Shown: piece by piece, positions 8,889-18,788 of the stretch
How positions within the stretch are numbered: the stretch's first letter is position 1
Layout of the letters: the number at the start of each line of letters is the position of its first letter
Source: Dyadobacter sediminis
GTDB taxonomy: Bacteria; Bacteroidota; Bacteroidia; Cytophagales; Spirosomataceae
DNA length: 64,000 nt
Direction: 5' to 3'
NCBI RefSeq assembly: GCF_005860765.1
Contig: NZ_VCEI01000021.1
Location: 124,001-188,000 of the forward strand
The notes under the pieces: model-generated
The model's input: the letters and a program-made list of their open reading frames with translations, nothing else
What the model was told of the DNA's origin: nothing
Database searches by the model: none
Position numbers and translations under genes: made by a program

Positions 8889-11800
8889 CTACTGTTTGAT
8901 TACTTTAAAAGTTTTCTCGTTCAACCGGATTAAATATACACCTGCAGACAAGTCGCTCAGATCTGTCTCCTGAATCCCCTCTTTGTTTTCGACAGCATGT
9001 ACCTTGTTGCCGGCATGATCAAAAACTTCTAATCTGGTTATGATTCCTTCGGATTTTACCTTGAGATAATTTGTAACCGGATTAGGATATAGCGTTATTT
9101 GTTCTTCTGCTTCGGAATATTCTGGTTTATCCTTTTCTGCTGAATGCGTTGCTTCTGTTCGTGCCGAAGCCATGCTGCTGCCCGTCAGGTAAGCAGGCAA
9201 GTAGCGCCAGGGGCCATAAATTTGTCCGGTAATGGCCAGTGCAGGATCGTACTTTACACGCACGCGGACTTTGGTGAAAGGCCCTTGTTTGACAATCACA
9301 TTTTTCAGTTCTGTTCCGGTAAGTCCAAGGCTCACATAAGCACTTTGCGAACCCGAAGATTGTGTGCTGTTAGTGATTATGTTATTGGAACCTTTGGAAA
9401 AACCCTGACCTTTCGCCTTTGTTTCCCAAACGAGCTTGCCTTTGTTCTTGCCTAGGAATGACTTTGCAAACAGTCCAACTCCAAAATCAGTCTTGCTGAA
9501 CTGGCTTTGATTGATTGGTGTGGTTAAATTGGAATTGTAAAGGCGTGTGTTGTTTTGAAGGCCAGGCAACCAAATCCAGCCTGATTTGTTGCCATTATAA
9601 GTAATAATAGCTCCTTTGTTATTATTAAATAACGGCATTCCAATAATGATATCACTAAATCCATCTCCATCGATATCACCTGCGCCAGCAACATTTCCTA
9701 TTGAATTTGAATAAAATATCTGCTCCTGATAATTATTAATAACCTCATTAGCTGGTGAGCCGCTAGGAATACCGGACGGAGACCCAAAGTACAAAAATGC
9801 AGCTACTTCAGAATCCTGATTTAAAGGACGGTTAAAATAAGGAACCTCTACAATAATATCACTATATCCATCACCATTTACATCTCCTGCACTTGAAACG
9901 GAGTAGCCCATGCCTGCATCTACTTTGTTCGATTCTAGAATAGATGGGGTCGGATTGAGACCGGTTGTAGTACCATAATAAATCATTGCAGCACCTTCAT
10001 TATTTTGGCCGTTTTTATAACCGTATACTCCAACAACTACATCGCTTAATCCATCGCCATTTACATCGCCAGCAGATGATAAAGAAAAGCTCATATTAGC
10101 TCCTATTATGTTTCCTTCAATAGTTTTCGCTGGATTATTTGAGATGCCAGATAATGATCCATGATACACCTTAAAGTTTCCTTCAGAAGCTTCACCATTT
10201 GTATAATAAGGACTTCCTATAATAATGTCACCATATCCGTCTCCATTAATATCTCCGGCACCTGCAATTGAATTTCCAAACTGGGCTGCTGCCTGTGTAC
10301 CTTCTAGTTTAATGGCTGGTACTGTATTTATGCCCTGTGCAGTACCATGGTAAATAAAAGCTGCACCTTCATCAAACTGTTTATCATAATTAGGATCTCC
10401 TACAATTACATCCCCAAATCCATCTCCATTAACGTCTCCTGCACTTGCCACTGACCAGCCCATTGATGAATTAGGTTGATTGATGTTTTTAAGAACAGAG
10501 CTATTACTCTTGTTTATACCTTGTGCAGAGCCGTAGTAAATTAAAGCAGCTCCTTCCAGAAGAATATTTTTCTTTGAATCATAACTTATGAAATAACCCA
10601 TATCACCAATAATTATATCGCTATAACCATCTCCATTTACATCACCTGCACCTGCAACAGAGTAACCCAAAAAGCTACTTTCCGGTACATCTTCAATTAT
10701 TGTTATTGAATTTAGATTTAGATTAATACCTTTTGCAGTGCCATAAAATATAAATGCAGCTCCCTTGTCATTATAATCAGGAGCTCCAACAATTATATCA
10801 CCAAATCCATCCGCATTCACATCTCCTGCACTGGCAACTGATTGGCCAAATTTCATGCCGTCTTGGTTTCCTCCCAATTTATCTGCCAGCATTTCTTCAA
10901 CTCCGCTTCCGCCCCCATGAAAAACAAAAACTGCACCTTCATCCTTGTTTCCATTGTCATAAGTGTTTGCTCCGACAATAACGTCGCTGTAACCGTCTCC
11001 GTTCACATCGCCTGCGCTGGCGACAGCGATGCCTAGTCCTGCATCTGCCTGATTGCTTTCCAGCTTTGAAGAGGCCTCCATATTGATCCCTTCTGCTGAT
11101 CCCAGGTATACAAATGCAGCCCCTTCATTAGCCTGTCCATTATCATAGTTGCGTGCCCCGATGATCAGGTCGCTGTAACCGTCTCCGTTTACATCGCCTG
11201 CCGAAGCTACTGCCATGCCAAACTGAGCCTCGGCCTGGTTGCTTTCCAGGATAACAGCATCTTTAATGATGCCATTTGCTGATCCTTTATAAACCAGCGC
11301 GGCGCCTTCATTGGTTTCTCCCTTGTCATACTGGTATGCTCCGGCAACGATATCGCTGTACCCGTCTCCGTTCACATCGCCTGCTGACGACACGGCATGG
11401 CCCATTCTGGCATCAATCTGGTTGCTTTCCAGTACGGCCGGATTGCCTGCTGCAATCCCAGCAGCAGAACCGTGGTATACAAATACAGCACCTTCGTCCG
11501 TTTGGCCGTTGTCATAAAGCCGGGCACCCACCAGCACGTCACTGTACCCGTCTGCATTCACATCACCGGCACTGGCTACCGAAAAGCCCATCGTTGCACC
11601 GGCCTGATTTCTTTCCAGCGTAGCTGCCGCAGCAGTGACTATTCCCGAAGCCGAGCCGTGATAGATAAAAGCTGCACCTTCATTGCTTTCACCTTTGTCA
11701 TACTGGTGCGCGCCAATAACAATGTCACTGAAACTGTCTCCATTCACATCTCCTGCAAGGGCAGCCGAATTGCCAAAGCCTGCGTCCGCCTGATTGCTTT

Positions 11801-12980
11801 CCAGAACAGCAAACCCGTTTGTATTCACACCGGCTGCCGAACCATAGTATACAAATACAGCTCCTTCGTTGCTTTCTCCCTTGTCATAATTAACTGCTCC
11901 TGCAAGCACATCGCTGAAACCGTCTTTATTGATGTCACCTGCGCTGCTGACCGAGTAACCAAAAAGTGCTTCTGCCTGATTACTTTCCAGGATCAAGGCG
12001 GGATTTACAGCAAGTCCTGTGGCGGAACCATGATAAATAAAGACTGCTCCTTCATTGTTCTGGCCTTTGTCGTAGTAAGGAGCACCTGCCAGTACGTCAC
12101 TGTATCCGTCGCCATTCACATCGCCTGCACTGGACACGGAAAATCCCATCCATGCAAAGTTTTGGTTTCCTTCAAAGGATTTATTGGCATTGCCGGGATG
12201 GCCGTTGGTCACAAGCGGATCAATGGTGACAGGATATGCGGCATGATCCGTACTTACGGTTATAATGACTTCGTTTTGCTTATAGGCCAGCGTGGCCGCC
12301 AATGTTTTGCCATTTGCGTCCCAGCATTTCAGGTCGTTGTAAACCAGCTGTTTTTCCAGATCTCCGCCTGCTTTTTCCGTGTAGAAATGAAGCTCGTTTG
12401 CATGCAGATCATTGACCTTCAAGCCTTCGGCGGAAAGTTTTATCTGCAGCTGCCGGGTGTTCTCCGGCGCTGAACGTACGATAAAGTTCTGGCGAAGACC
12501 CTCTTCTGTGTTGATATACTGTTCGGTAAAGCCCCGGTGAATAATTTCAAGTTGGTTATCCCTGCTTTCTGTCCGGGCATCCGTTTCAGGCGAATGCAAA
12601 AGCTTGCCATCTGCAAAGATGCCTTTGTTGATGAGTTTAAGCCTGAAATTGTGACCGGCAGAATCAATGCGGTTTTGTACTGTCAGGGTTCCGGGCTTGT
12701 AAAAAGCCCTGAGTCCCTGCTTGCGGTTCGGGCTTTGCAGTACGCCTTTTTCATTTTCTTTGGAAATGTTGTACTCCCGTCTGGCAAGGCTCTGACGAAT
12801 GTCCGACAGGGTGTTTTCGGAAACAGCGGACTTTTCAGGCGTTTGACTGTTTGCACTTTTAACAGCAGAAACCGGCTTCATGGAAGTGTTCCGGTCTGTA
12901 AAGTCGCTTAGCAGACCGGCTTCGAGGATTGCCCCGCAGGCAAGCAGGCTGAAAATAATAAACCTGTAATGATGCTTCAT
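8889..12980 (-). CDS. Secreted FG-GAP repeat (integrin-alpha-like) protein with type IX secretion tail
   Basis: This 1363-residue protein has an N-terminal signal sequence (MKHHYRFIIFSLLACG). A region of about 260 residues follows, then 14 FG-GAP/VCBS-like blades. Each blade carries AGDVNGDGYSDV-type calcium-binding loops (DxNxDG) and ends in EGAxFxYxGSAxG. Such blades usually fold as a beta-propeller with Ca2+ loops and act in adhesion or binding. The C-terminus (ITLYPNPVTNYLKVKS, DLSAGVYLIRL, KVIKQ) is a type A T9SS sorting domain, so the protein is likely exported to the cell surface or medium. Blades 1-7 (about 11000-12150) are visibly more GC-rich than blades 8-14 (about 9600-10950). Partner and ligand unknown. 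Confidence 0.92.
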   Translation of the reverse strand: MKHHYRFIIFSLLACGAILEAGLLSDFTDRNTSMKPVSAVKSANSQTPEKSAVSENTLSDIRQSLARREYNISKENEKGVLQSPNRKQGLRAFYKPGTLTVQNRIDSAGHNFRLKLINKGIFADGKLLHSPETDARTESRDNQLEIIHRGFTEQYINTEEGLRQNFIVRSAPENTRQLQIKLSAEGLKVNDLHANELHFYTEKAGGDLEKQLVYNDLKCWDANGKTLAATLAYKQNEVIITVSTDHAAYPVTIDPLVTNGHPGNANKSFEGNQNFAWMGFSVSSAGDVNGDGYSDVLAGAPYYDKGQNNEGAVFIYHGSATGLAVNPALILESNQAEALFGYSVSSAGDINKDGFSDVLAGAVNYDKGESNEGAVFVYYGSAAGVNTNGFAVLESNQADAGFGNSAALAGDVNGDSFSDIVIGAHQYDKGESNEGAAFIYHGSASGIVTAAAATLERNQAGATMGFSVASAGDVNADGYSDVLVGARLYDNGQTDEGAVFVYHGSAAGIAAGNPAVLESNQIDARMGHAVSSAGDVNGDGYSDIVAGAYQYDKGETNEGAALVYKGSANGIIKDAVILESNQAEAQFGMAVASAGDVNGDGYSDLIIGARNYDNGQANEGAAFVYLGSAEGINMEASSKLESNQADAGLGIAVASAGDVNGDGYSDVIVGANTYDNGNKDEGAVFVFHGGGSGVEEMLADKLGGNQDGMKFGQSVASAGDVNADGFGDIIVGAPDYNDKGAAFIFYGTAKGINLNLNSITIIEDVPESSFLGYSVAGAGDVNGDGYSDIIIGDMGYFISYDSKKNILLEGAALIYYGSAQGINKSNSSVLKNINQPNSSMGWSVASAGDVNGDGFGDVIVGDPNYDKQFDEGAAFIYHGTAQGINTVPAIKLEGTQAAAQFGNSIAGAGDINGDGYGDIIIGSPYYTNGEASEGNFKVYHGSLSGISNNPAKTIEGNIIGANMSFSLSSAGDVNGDGLSDVVVGVYGYKNGQNNEGAAMIYYGTTTGLNPTPSILESNKVDAGMGYSVSSAGDVNGDGYSDIIVEVPYFNRPLNQDSEVAAFLYFGSPSGIPSGSPANEVINNYQEQIFYSNSIGNVAGAGDIDGDGFSDIIIGMPLFNNNKGAIITYNGNKSGWIWLPGLQNNTRLYNSNLTTPINQSQFSKTDFGVGLFAKSFLGKNKGKLVWETKAKGQGFSKGSNNIITNSTQSSGSQSAYVSLGLTGTELKNVIVKQGPFTKVRVRVKYDPALAITGQIYGPWRYLPAYLTGSSMASARTEATHSAEKDKPEYSEAEEQITLYPNPVTNYLKVKSEGIITRLEVFDHAGNKVHAVENKEGIQETDLSDLSAGVYLIRLNEKTFKVIKQ

Positions 12981-13138
12981 GGATCATTTAAATAAGTGTG
13001 AGAAAATAGAAGACAGAATGCCTTGAACAAGCATTTTCAAATCTTGCCGTTTCCTATATTTACTTATCTAAACAATGTGCAATGTTACTGCTTTGATTAC
13101 CAAACGGATTTTATCCTGAGATGCCTGGCGGAAAACAG

Positions 13139-13179
13139 AAGCGGGAAATTGTAGTGTGTAACACTACAATTTCCCGCTT
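13139..13179 (-). terminator. Long hairpin terminator after the SGNH hydrolase gene
   Basis: The stem arms are 13141-13157 and 13161-13177, extendable by an AA/TT pair. It is 17-19 bp, perfect, with a 3-nt loop. Read on the minus strand it ends in TTCTGTTTT. It lies 34 bp past the stop codon at 13213. Confidence 0.75.
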
Positions 13180-13212
13180 TGACTGATTTTAATGATTTCT
13201 GTACCTGTATTT

Positions 13213-13890
13213 CTATTTCTGCACAAGTGCTTCCATCATTTTTTCGGCAAGGAATTTGTTTCCGTTATCTGTCAAATGCACGCGGTCGGTTGTGAGAATG
13301 CCTTTTTCTTCGTTTTTAGGATTGTTCTGGGCAAGGTAATCCTGAAAGTATTTCCTTAAATCACATAACTGAAGATTGTTGCGCGTGGCAATTTCACGGA
13401 TCAGTCTGGAATAATAGTTCAGGTCGCCGTCCTGCGGGTTGGAAGCATCGTTCCTTTCACCGATCACTGTTGGCGTACATACAATCACACGGATATTCTG
13501 CGCTTTCATTTTCTTGATCAGCGCCTCATAGAATTTAACGTATTTGTCAGGATCGGTTCCCGTTCCGTACGTAGTTTTGTGCCATACATCGTTGATTCCG
13601 ACATAAATAAACACGACATCCGGTTTTTTGGAAAGTACGTCATCTTCAAGCCTCAAGTAAAGATCATAAACTTTATTGCCGCCGATTCCGGCTCCCATCA
13701 GTTCATACTGACTTTCTTTGCCCTGTGCTTTCAGCATTTCGGTCATTTTTGTGATGTACCCGGTCGGACTTACGCCCGCCTGCGTAATGGAATCACCGAA
13801 AAAAATGACGCGCAGTGGTTTGTCCTGACGCATGGCTAGTAACGGCAAAGCAACAAATGCAACTTTTAAAAATTTAAATAAGATCCGCAT
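13213..13890 (-). CDS. SGNH/GDSL-type hydrolase, exported
   Basis: This 225-residue protein has a hydrophobic N-terminus (residues 1-20) that looks like a signal peptide. SGNH block I is FFGDSITQAG with catalytic Ser34. GIGGNKVYD supplies the block II glycine, GINDVWH the block III Asn, and DRVHLTDNG the Asp/His of block V. These enzymes hydrolyse esters such as acetyl groups on sugars, lipids or peptidoglycan. The true substrate cannot be read from sequence. It is transcribed alone on the minus strand, between the mod operon and the FG-GAP gene, and ends at a strong hairpin. Confidence 0.88.
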   Translation of the reverse strand: MRILFKFLKVAFVALPLLAMRQDKPLRVIFFGDSITQAGVSPTGYITKMTEMLKAQGKESQYELMGAGIGGNKVYDLYLRLEDDVLSKKPDVVFIYVGINDVWHKTTYGTGTDPDKYVKFYEALIKKMKAQNIRVIVCTPTVIGERNDASNPQDGDLNYYSRLIREIATRNNLQLCDLRKYFQDYLAQNNPKNEEKGILTTDRVHLTDNGNKFLAEKMMEALVQK

Positions 13891-13961
13891 ATCAATGAAA
13901 TAAATGGTTTTTGTAAAAAAGGCAAAACTGGCATGAAGTTACCCGTTGGCAACATACCGAA

Positions 13962-14858
13962 TCAGGAAGGATTGATAAGCCGGATCTGAGCGGAGTCAAG
14001 CGGATAATGTAAGGTAAAGTTTTTGCCCGGTATCAATTCGGTTTCAAAATGCAGGGGCAAAGTCAGCGTTCTGATTTTATTTTCAATCAATGCACTTACG
14101 TGCAGCTGATTATTCTGTTGCGTACAAGTCAGCACTTCGCCGTGAATAATGAAATCCTGAGATGAAACATCTTCTTTGACAAATACTTCCACCGGCGTTC
14201 CTGCTTTTTCGATTTTACCGTGATCCATTACAACAACCTGATCGGCAAGCCGGAACAGCTCGCCGACATCGTGCGTCACAATAACGATGGAAAAACCAAA
14301 CTGCTGCCGGAATTTCAGTAGCAATGCCTGCAGGCTGTAACGCATGGCATAATCCAGCGCAGCAAAAGGTTCGTCCAGAAGCAGCAATCGAGGTTTCCGG
14401 ACCAAAGCCCTTGCCAGAGCCACACGCTGTTGCTGCCCGCCGGAAAGCTGAAACGGCTTGCGGCCCGACAATTGCGTTAACCCGGTGGCTTCAAGCAACT
14501 CGGTTACAATGCTTTTGTCATCTTCTTTTGCAAGCGCAAAGGAAAGATTTTCTTCAACCGTAAAATGCGGAAAAAGCGCGTAGTCCTGGAAAACAAATCC
14601 TGTATTGCGCAGCTGCGGAGAAAAGGATTTTTTTGTTGCATCATCAAACCAGACTTGCCCGTCAAAGGTGATTTTTCCGAACTGCGGATTGATTAAACCG
14701 GCAATTTGTTTCAGTAATGTTGTTTTTCCGGCTCCCGACGGCCCGGTTACGGCCAGAATGTTTCCTTGTTTCAGCGTAAAAGCAATCTCCATCGGTAAGG
14801 TTCCATGGGCAGTGTGAAGCGAATGCCGGATGTTGATGTCAAGAAGATTGTCGGACAC
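13962..14858 (-). CDS. modC: Molybdate ABC transporter ATP-binding protein
   Basis: This is the ATPase that drives molybdate import with ModA and ModB. Numbered from the GTG at 14858 (298 residues), Walker A GPSGAGKTT is at 39-47, the ABC signature LSGGQQQR and Walker B LLLLDEP follow, then the switch His in VIVTHD. The last ~70 residues form a TOBE/MOPS-like molybdate-binding domain. The frame extends to a TTG at 14888, but starting at GTG 14858 gives MSDNLLDINI, which fits the usual ModC start. Either start overlaps the modB 3' end (by 20 or 50 nt), so translation is probably coupled. Third gene of modABC. Confidence 0.93.
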   Translation of the reverse strand: MSDNLLDINIRHSLHTAHGTLPMEIAFTLKQGNILAVTGPSGAGKTTLLKQIAGLINPQFGKITFDGQVWFDDATKKSFSPQLRNTGFVFQDYALFPHFTVEENLSFALAKEDDKSIVTELLEATGLTQLSGRKPFQLSGGQQQRVALARALVRKPRLLLLDEPFAALDYAMRYSLQALLLKFRQQFGFSIVIVTHDVGELFRLADQVVVMDHGKIEKAGTPVEVFVKEDVSSQDFIIHGEVLTCTQQNNQLHVSALIENKIRTLTLPLHFETELIPGKNFTLHYPLDSAQIRLINPS

Positions 14859-15513
14859 GAAGCAGATTATTGTTAATGGAATAGACAATCAGCAAAATAA
14901 CGAATGTAATGGCAAAAAGTACCAGTGCATATTGATTTGCAGCCGGATAATTGAGCGCTTCGACTTCATTGTAAATGGCTACGGAAGCTACTTTTGTAAC
15001 GCCCGGAATGTTGCCACCGATCATCAGCACCACGCCGAATTCGCCGACAGTATGCGCGAATGTAAGTACAAATGCCGTAAGAACAGCAGGCTTGCAGTTT
15101 GGCAAAAGGATTCTGAAGAAAGTTTCCCGTTCACTTTTCCCCAGCGTGTACGAAGCTTCACGCAACGACGCCGGAAGCGACTGCAGACCGGCGCGGATCG
15201 GATACACCATAAAAGGCAGGCTGTACAGAACGGATGCGATGACGAGTCCCGGGAATGAGAATACAAGCCTTAATCCAAGAACTCTCTCGATAAAATCGCC
15301 AAACCAGTAGGAGGGACTGAATGCAAGCAGCAGATAAAAGCCAATGACCGAAGGCGGCAAAACCAGCGGCATGCCGATAATGGCTTCAACGATTCCTCTG
15401 CCCCGGAACTTCCCGAATGCAAGCCAATACGCAAGCGGCAGTGCAAATACAAGCAGGATCAGCGAAGTGATGGTGGCCAGCCGGAAAGTAAGCCAGAGCG
15501 GTTGCCAGTCCAT
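14839..15513 (-). CDS. modB: Molybdate ABC transporter permease
   Basis: This 224-residue inner-membrane protein has about five to six hydrophobic segments. It carries the EAA loop typical of importer permeases (ASLREASYTLGKSERETFFRILLPN) and the ModB hallmark GEFGVVLMIGGNIPG. It forms the transmembrane channel for molybdate or tungstate. The start is ATG at 15513, 19 bp after the modA stop. Its end overlaps modC. No molybdenum-cofactor riboswitch or ModE gene was seen. Confidence 0.94.
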   Translation of the reverse strand: MDWQPLWLTFRLATITSLILLVFALPLAYWLAFGKFRGRGIVEAIIGMPLVLPPSVIGFYLLLAFSPSYWFGDFIERVLGLRLVFSFPGLVIASVLYSLPFMVYPIRAGLQSLPASLREASYTLGKSERETFFRILLPNCKPAVLTAFVLTFAHTVGEFGVVLMIGGNIPGVTKVASVAIYNEVEALNYPAANQYALVLFAITFVILLIVYSINNNLLRVRQSS

Positions 15514-15532
15514 TTATTTGGAAATAAAAGAA

Positions 15533-16297
15533 TTAAGGAACAAACTGTTTGTAACCATATTTTTTGAAAATAGCCTGGGCTTTTCGGGAAAACAGAAAAT
15601 CATAAAATTGCTTGCTGGATACCTTCTTGGGCGAATCTTCACTGTGTTTCAGTAATAGGGCAGCCTGCTGAATAGGTTTGTAAGCAGTGGAATCAATAAG
15701 GATATAATGGCCTTTGCCTTTCATTTCCGGTGACAAAACGATGGACAATGCATTGAAGCCGGCATCGGCCGAACCCGAAGTAATATATTGAGCAGTTTGT
15801 GCAATGCTTTCGCCGTAAACCAGCTTTTTTTCCACATCTGCAAAAAGATTTTCCGATTTTAAAACCTGAACGGCCGCTTCTCCGTAAGGTGCGGTTCTGG
15901 GATTGGGAATGGCGATTTTCCGGATCTTTTCAGTTCCGAGCAGCGCCGTGTTCAGGTTGTTTTCAGGAATGTCTTTTGACCATAGGACGAGTGTTCCCAA
16001 TGCATAAATCTTTGGTTCTTCGTCCGAACCGCCGTTTTTAAACACTTCATTCGGGTATTTTGCATCAGCCGAAACAAAAACGTCAAACGGCGCGCCTTCC
16101 CGGATCTGCGTCGTTAGTTTCCCCGAAGAGCCGGTTACGATCTGCAGCTGTTTTCCGGATTCCTTTTCAAATTCTTTCTGGATTTCCTTCATCACGTACT
16201 GCACGTTGGCAGCCGTGGCGACCACGATTTTTTCGGACGGTTTGGAGCAGCCGGCAAGCAGCGTAAGAAATAACAGAGAAATGCGTTGAAAGTTCAT
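15533..16297 (-). CDS. modA: Molybdate-binding periplasmic lipoprotein
   Basis: This 254-residue solute-binding protein is the first gene of modABC. From the ATG at 16297 it starts MNFQRISLLFLTLLAGC, a lipoprotein signal with lipobox LLAGC, so it is likely tethered to the membrane. The ModA fold follows with VATAANVQYVMKEI, TGSSGKLTTQIREGAPFDVFVSAD and GSADAGFNALSIV, the oxyanion-binding segments of the family. A longer frame up to 16357 is unlikely because it would place 20 extra residues before the signal peptide. The gene is divergent from the aminotransferase at 16484. Confidence 0.94.
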   Translation of the reverse strand: MNFQRISLLFLTLLAGCSKPSEKIVVATAANVQYVMKEIQKEFEKESGKQLQIVTGSSGKLTTQIREGAPFDVFVSADAKYPNEVFKNGGSDEEPKIYALGTLVLWSKDIPENNLNTALLGTEKIRKIAIPNPRTAPYGEAAVQVLKSENLFADVEKKLVYGESIAQTAQYITSGSADAGFNALSIVLSPEMKGKGHYILIDSTAYKPIQQAALLLKHSEDSPKKVSSKQFYDFLFSRKAQAIFKKYGYKQFVP

Positions 16298-16431
16298 GCT
16301 GCAATTTAAGGGATAAACTGCAATTGAAGTGAAGTATTTAAATGTATACGCGGACAATTAAAGTCATTGCATCCCATTGCATTAAAAATTGTAAATTGCG
16401 CCCCGTTTCAAACTTGTGGCCCGGAAAAAGT

Positions 16432-16466
16432 TCCAGCCAGCAGCCAATAGCTGAAAGCTAGCGGCT
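16432..16466 (+). repeat. Heptad repeat tract A (5 degenerate units)
   Basis: Five consecutive 7-mers read TCCAGCC, AGCAGCC, AATAGCT, GAAAGCT, AGCGGCT. They match the AAnRGCY family seen at five other loci in the window. The tract lies directly before the aminotransferase start, between it and divergent modA. Confidence 0.6.
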
Positions 16467-16483
16467 TAATTTTACATAAAAGA

Positions 16484-17644
16484 ATGATAATAGATACTGC
16501 CCGGCGCACCAAGCAAACTTCGGAATACTACTTTTCTGTGAAGCTTGCCGAAGTACGTAAACTGATCGCCGAAGGAAATGACGTCATCAATCTTGGAATC
16601 GGAAATCCTGACATGATGCCGTCAGAAGAAACGCTGAAAGCCCTTTCCGAAGCTTCGCAAAAACCGCAGGCTCACGGCTATCAACCGTATACCGGAACGC
16701 CGGCTTTCCGCAGTGCCATTGCAGCATTTTATGATCATACGTATGGTGTAAAACTGGATGCTTCTACTGAAATACTGCCTTTAATTGGCTCAAAAGAAGG
16801 GATTACGCATATTTCACTGACTTTTCTGGACCCCGGTGATGAAGTGCTGGTTCCGGAGCTGGGTTACCCGGCTTACCGGGCAGTAAGCCAGATGGTCGGC
16901 GCTGTTGTGAAAGAATACCCGCTCCGCGAAGAGCATGGCTGGCAGCCGGACTGGGTTGCCATGGAATCACTTGTGACGCCGCAAACCAAGATGATGTGGC
17001 TGAATTATCCGCATATGCCAACCGGCGCGCCCGCAACGCGTGAGCTGTTTGAAGAAGCAGTTTCATTTGCCACAAAGCATAAAATTCTGCTCTGCCACGA
17101 TAATCCGTATAGCCTGATATTGAACAAAAAACCGCCTTTAAGCCTGCTTTCAGTAGAAGGTGCGAAAGATGTAGCCATTGAACTGAATTCGATGAGCAAG
17201 TCGCATAATATGGCAGGCTGGCGTATGGGCTGGATGGCAGCGGCAAAACCGTACATTACGGCTGTACTTACGATTAAAAGCAACGTGGATTCGGGCATGT
17301 TCTGGGCGATGCAGGAAGCGGGCGTTTCCGCATTAGGCAATTCCGATGCCTGGCACCAGGAACGCAACGCCGTTTATCAGGGCAGGCTGGAAGCAGCTGA
17401 AACACTTTTGAGCACGCTGGGCTGCACCTGGGACGCAAAGCAGGAAGGAATGTTTTTGTGGGGCAAACTGCCGGAATCTGTCGAGTCTGCAGAAGCGCTG
17501 GTGAACAGCCTTTTAGTTGAAAAACATGTGTTTATAGCTCCGGGATTTATTTTCGGGCCCAAAGGCCAGCGTTATATCCGGCTGTCGCTTTGCCTGCCAA
17601 AAGAAAGAATCTGGGAAGCGGTAAAAAGAATCAAAGGAGCATAA
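16484..17644 (+). CDS. Class I/II PLP-dependent aminotransferase
   Basis: This 386-residue fold-type I aminotransferase has GIGNPDMMPS near the N-terminus, the HGYQPYTGTPAFRSAIA substrate loop, and the PLP Schiff-base lysine K239 in SMSKSHNMAGWRMGW. The C-terminal GQRYIRLSLC supplies the carboxylate-binding Arg. Relatives include aspartate, aromatic and LL-diaminopimelate aminotransferases. tyrA begins 45 bp downstream, so a role transaminating phenylpyruvate or hydroxyphenylpyruvate to phenylalanine or tyrosine is the most economical reading. Substrate range is inferred. The start is ATG 16484, just after a heptad repeat tract. Confidence 0.9.
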   Translation: MIIDTARRTKQTSEYYFSVKLAEVRKLIAEGNDVINLGIGNPDMMPSEETLKALSEASQKPQAHGYQPYTGTPAFRSAIAAFYDHTYGVKLDASTEILPLIGSKEGITHISLTFLDPGDEVLVPELGYPAYRAVSQMVGAVVKEYPLREEHGWQPDWVAMESLVTPQTKMMWLNYPHMPTGAPATRELFEEAVSFATKHKILLCHDNPYSLILNKKPPLSLLSVEGAKDVAIELNSMSKSHNMAGWRMGWMAAAKPYITAVLTIKSNVDSGMFWAMQEAGVSALGNSDAWHQERNAVYQGRLEAAETLLSTLGCTWDAKQEGMFLWGKLPESVESAEALVNSLLVEKHVFIAPGFIFGPKGQRYIRLSLCLPKERIWEAVKRIKGA

Positions 17645-17689
17645 CAGCAGGAATCAAGGTTTATTATTCAGGTTTTTACCTTTCGAAAA

Positions 17690-18547
17690 ATGATAATCAG
17701 TATTGTCGGGATCGGATTGCTTGGCGGGTCGTTTGCTTTGAGCCTGCGGGAAAAATATCCCAATATAAAATTTGTCGGCGTCGATACGTCCGTTGTCAAC
17801 CAGAAAATTGCGCTGGCAAAAGGCATTGTGGATGAAATAGTAAGCCTGGACGAAGCTCTTCAGATATCAGAACTTAATGTGCTGGCTACGCCTGTGGATG
17901 CCATTAACAAGCTGCTTCCTTACATGCTGGACCGTATTCCGGATGACCGTACGATCATGGATCTGGGTTCAACGAAGGAATTGATCTGCAGGCTGGCCGA
18001 TTTACATCCCAAACGCCGCCAGTTTGTAGCCGTACATCCGATGGCAGGAACCGAAAATTCGGGTCCGGGAGCTGCGTTCAAGGAATTGCTGCCGAACAAA
18101 AACGTCATCATTTGCGACAAGGAAAAAAGCAGCCCGGATTCATTGGTTCTGGTTGAAACTTTTTTACGTGATACCGGTATGAAGATCCATTATATGACGC
18201 CTGTTGAACATGATCTGCACCTGGCTTATGTTTCGCATCTGAGCCATATCAGTTCCTTTGCACTCGGATTGACCGTTCTGGATAAAGAACAGGACGAAAA
18301 GGCCATTTTCGATATGGCGAGCACCGGTTTTTCTTCCACGGTTCGTCTGGCTAAAAGTTCGCCGCAAATGTGGGCGCCGATTTTTGACCAGAATAAAATC
18401 AACGTTTCCAAGGCACTCGGCGATTACATTGAGCTATTGAAAAAATTCAAGGATGCCATTGATAACAAAGACCTGGAAACAAGCCTTAATTTCATGAACC
18501 GTGCAAATGATATCGGTCGTATTCTGGCGGGTATTGAGAAAAAGTAA
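17690..18547 (+). CDS. tyrA: Prephenate dehydrogenase
   Basis: This 285-residue enzyme oxidatively decarboxylates prephenate to 4-hydroxyphenylpyruvate for tyrosine synthesis. The Rossmann NAD-binding loop is GIGLLG at 7-12. HPMAGTENSGPGAA carries the conserved substrate-binding His, and LAYVSHLSHISSFAL matches the helical dimerisation domain. There is no chorismate mutase domain or C-terminal ACT domain. It lies 45 bp after the aminotransferase and is likely co-transcribed with it. Other aro genes are not in the window. Confidence 0.93.
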   Translation: MIISIVGIGLLGGSFALSLREKYPNIKFVGVDTSVVNQKIALAKGIVDEIVSLDEALQISELNVLATPVDAINKLLPYMLDRIPDDRTIMDLGSTKELICRLADLHPKRRQFVAVHPMAGTENSGPGAAFKELLPNKNVIICDKEKSSPDSLVLVETFLRDTGMKIHYMTPVEHDLHLAYVSHLSHISSFALGLTVLDKEQDEKAIFDMASTGFSSTVRLAKSSPQMWAPIFDQNKINVSKALGDYIELLKKFKDAIDNKDLETSLNFMNRANDIGRILAGIEKK

Positions 18548-18788
18548 TACTGTTCCGGTGAGTTGTAAGACTCTGTCTGAAAGCAAGTTGTCTTTGTAAA
18601 ATATGTGTTTTCAGACGTAGCCTTTTCTTGACAGGAACCAAATTTGTTGTAGCCGCTGTTTACTTTGGACTTGCGAAGTATTTAACCCCAAGCCGATTTT
18701 TAGTCAAAATAGCAATCATATCCGATCGAATTTGTCAGACTTTTCCTTTTAAATAGATCTTAATAATTTCCGCATTAAAATATTTAAA

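Noticed and set aside
11397-12473. 358-codon open frame on the plus strand
   Set aside because: Antisense to the FG-GAP repeats; its apparent internal repetition only mirrors those repeats.
16298-16431. Molybdenum-cofactor riboswitch upstream of modA
   Set aside because: No Moco-type structure could be recognised in the short leader; nothing to support it.
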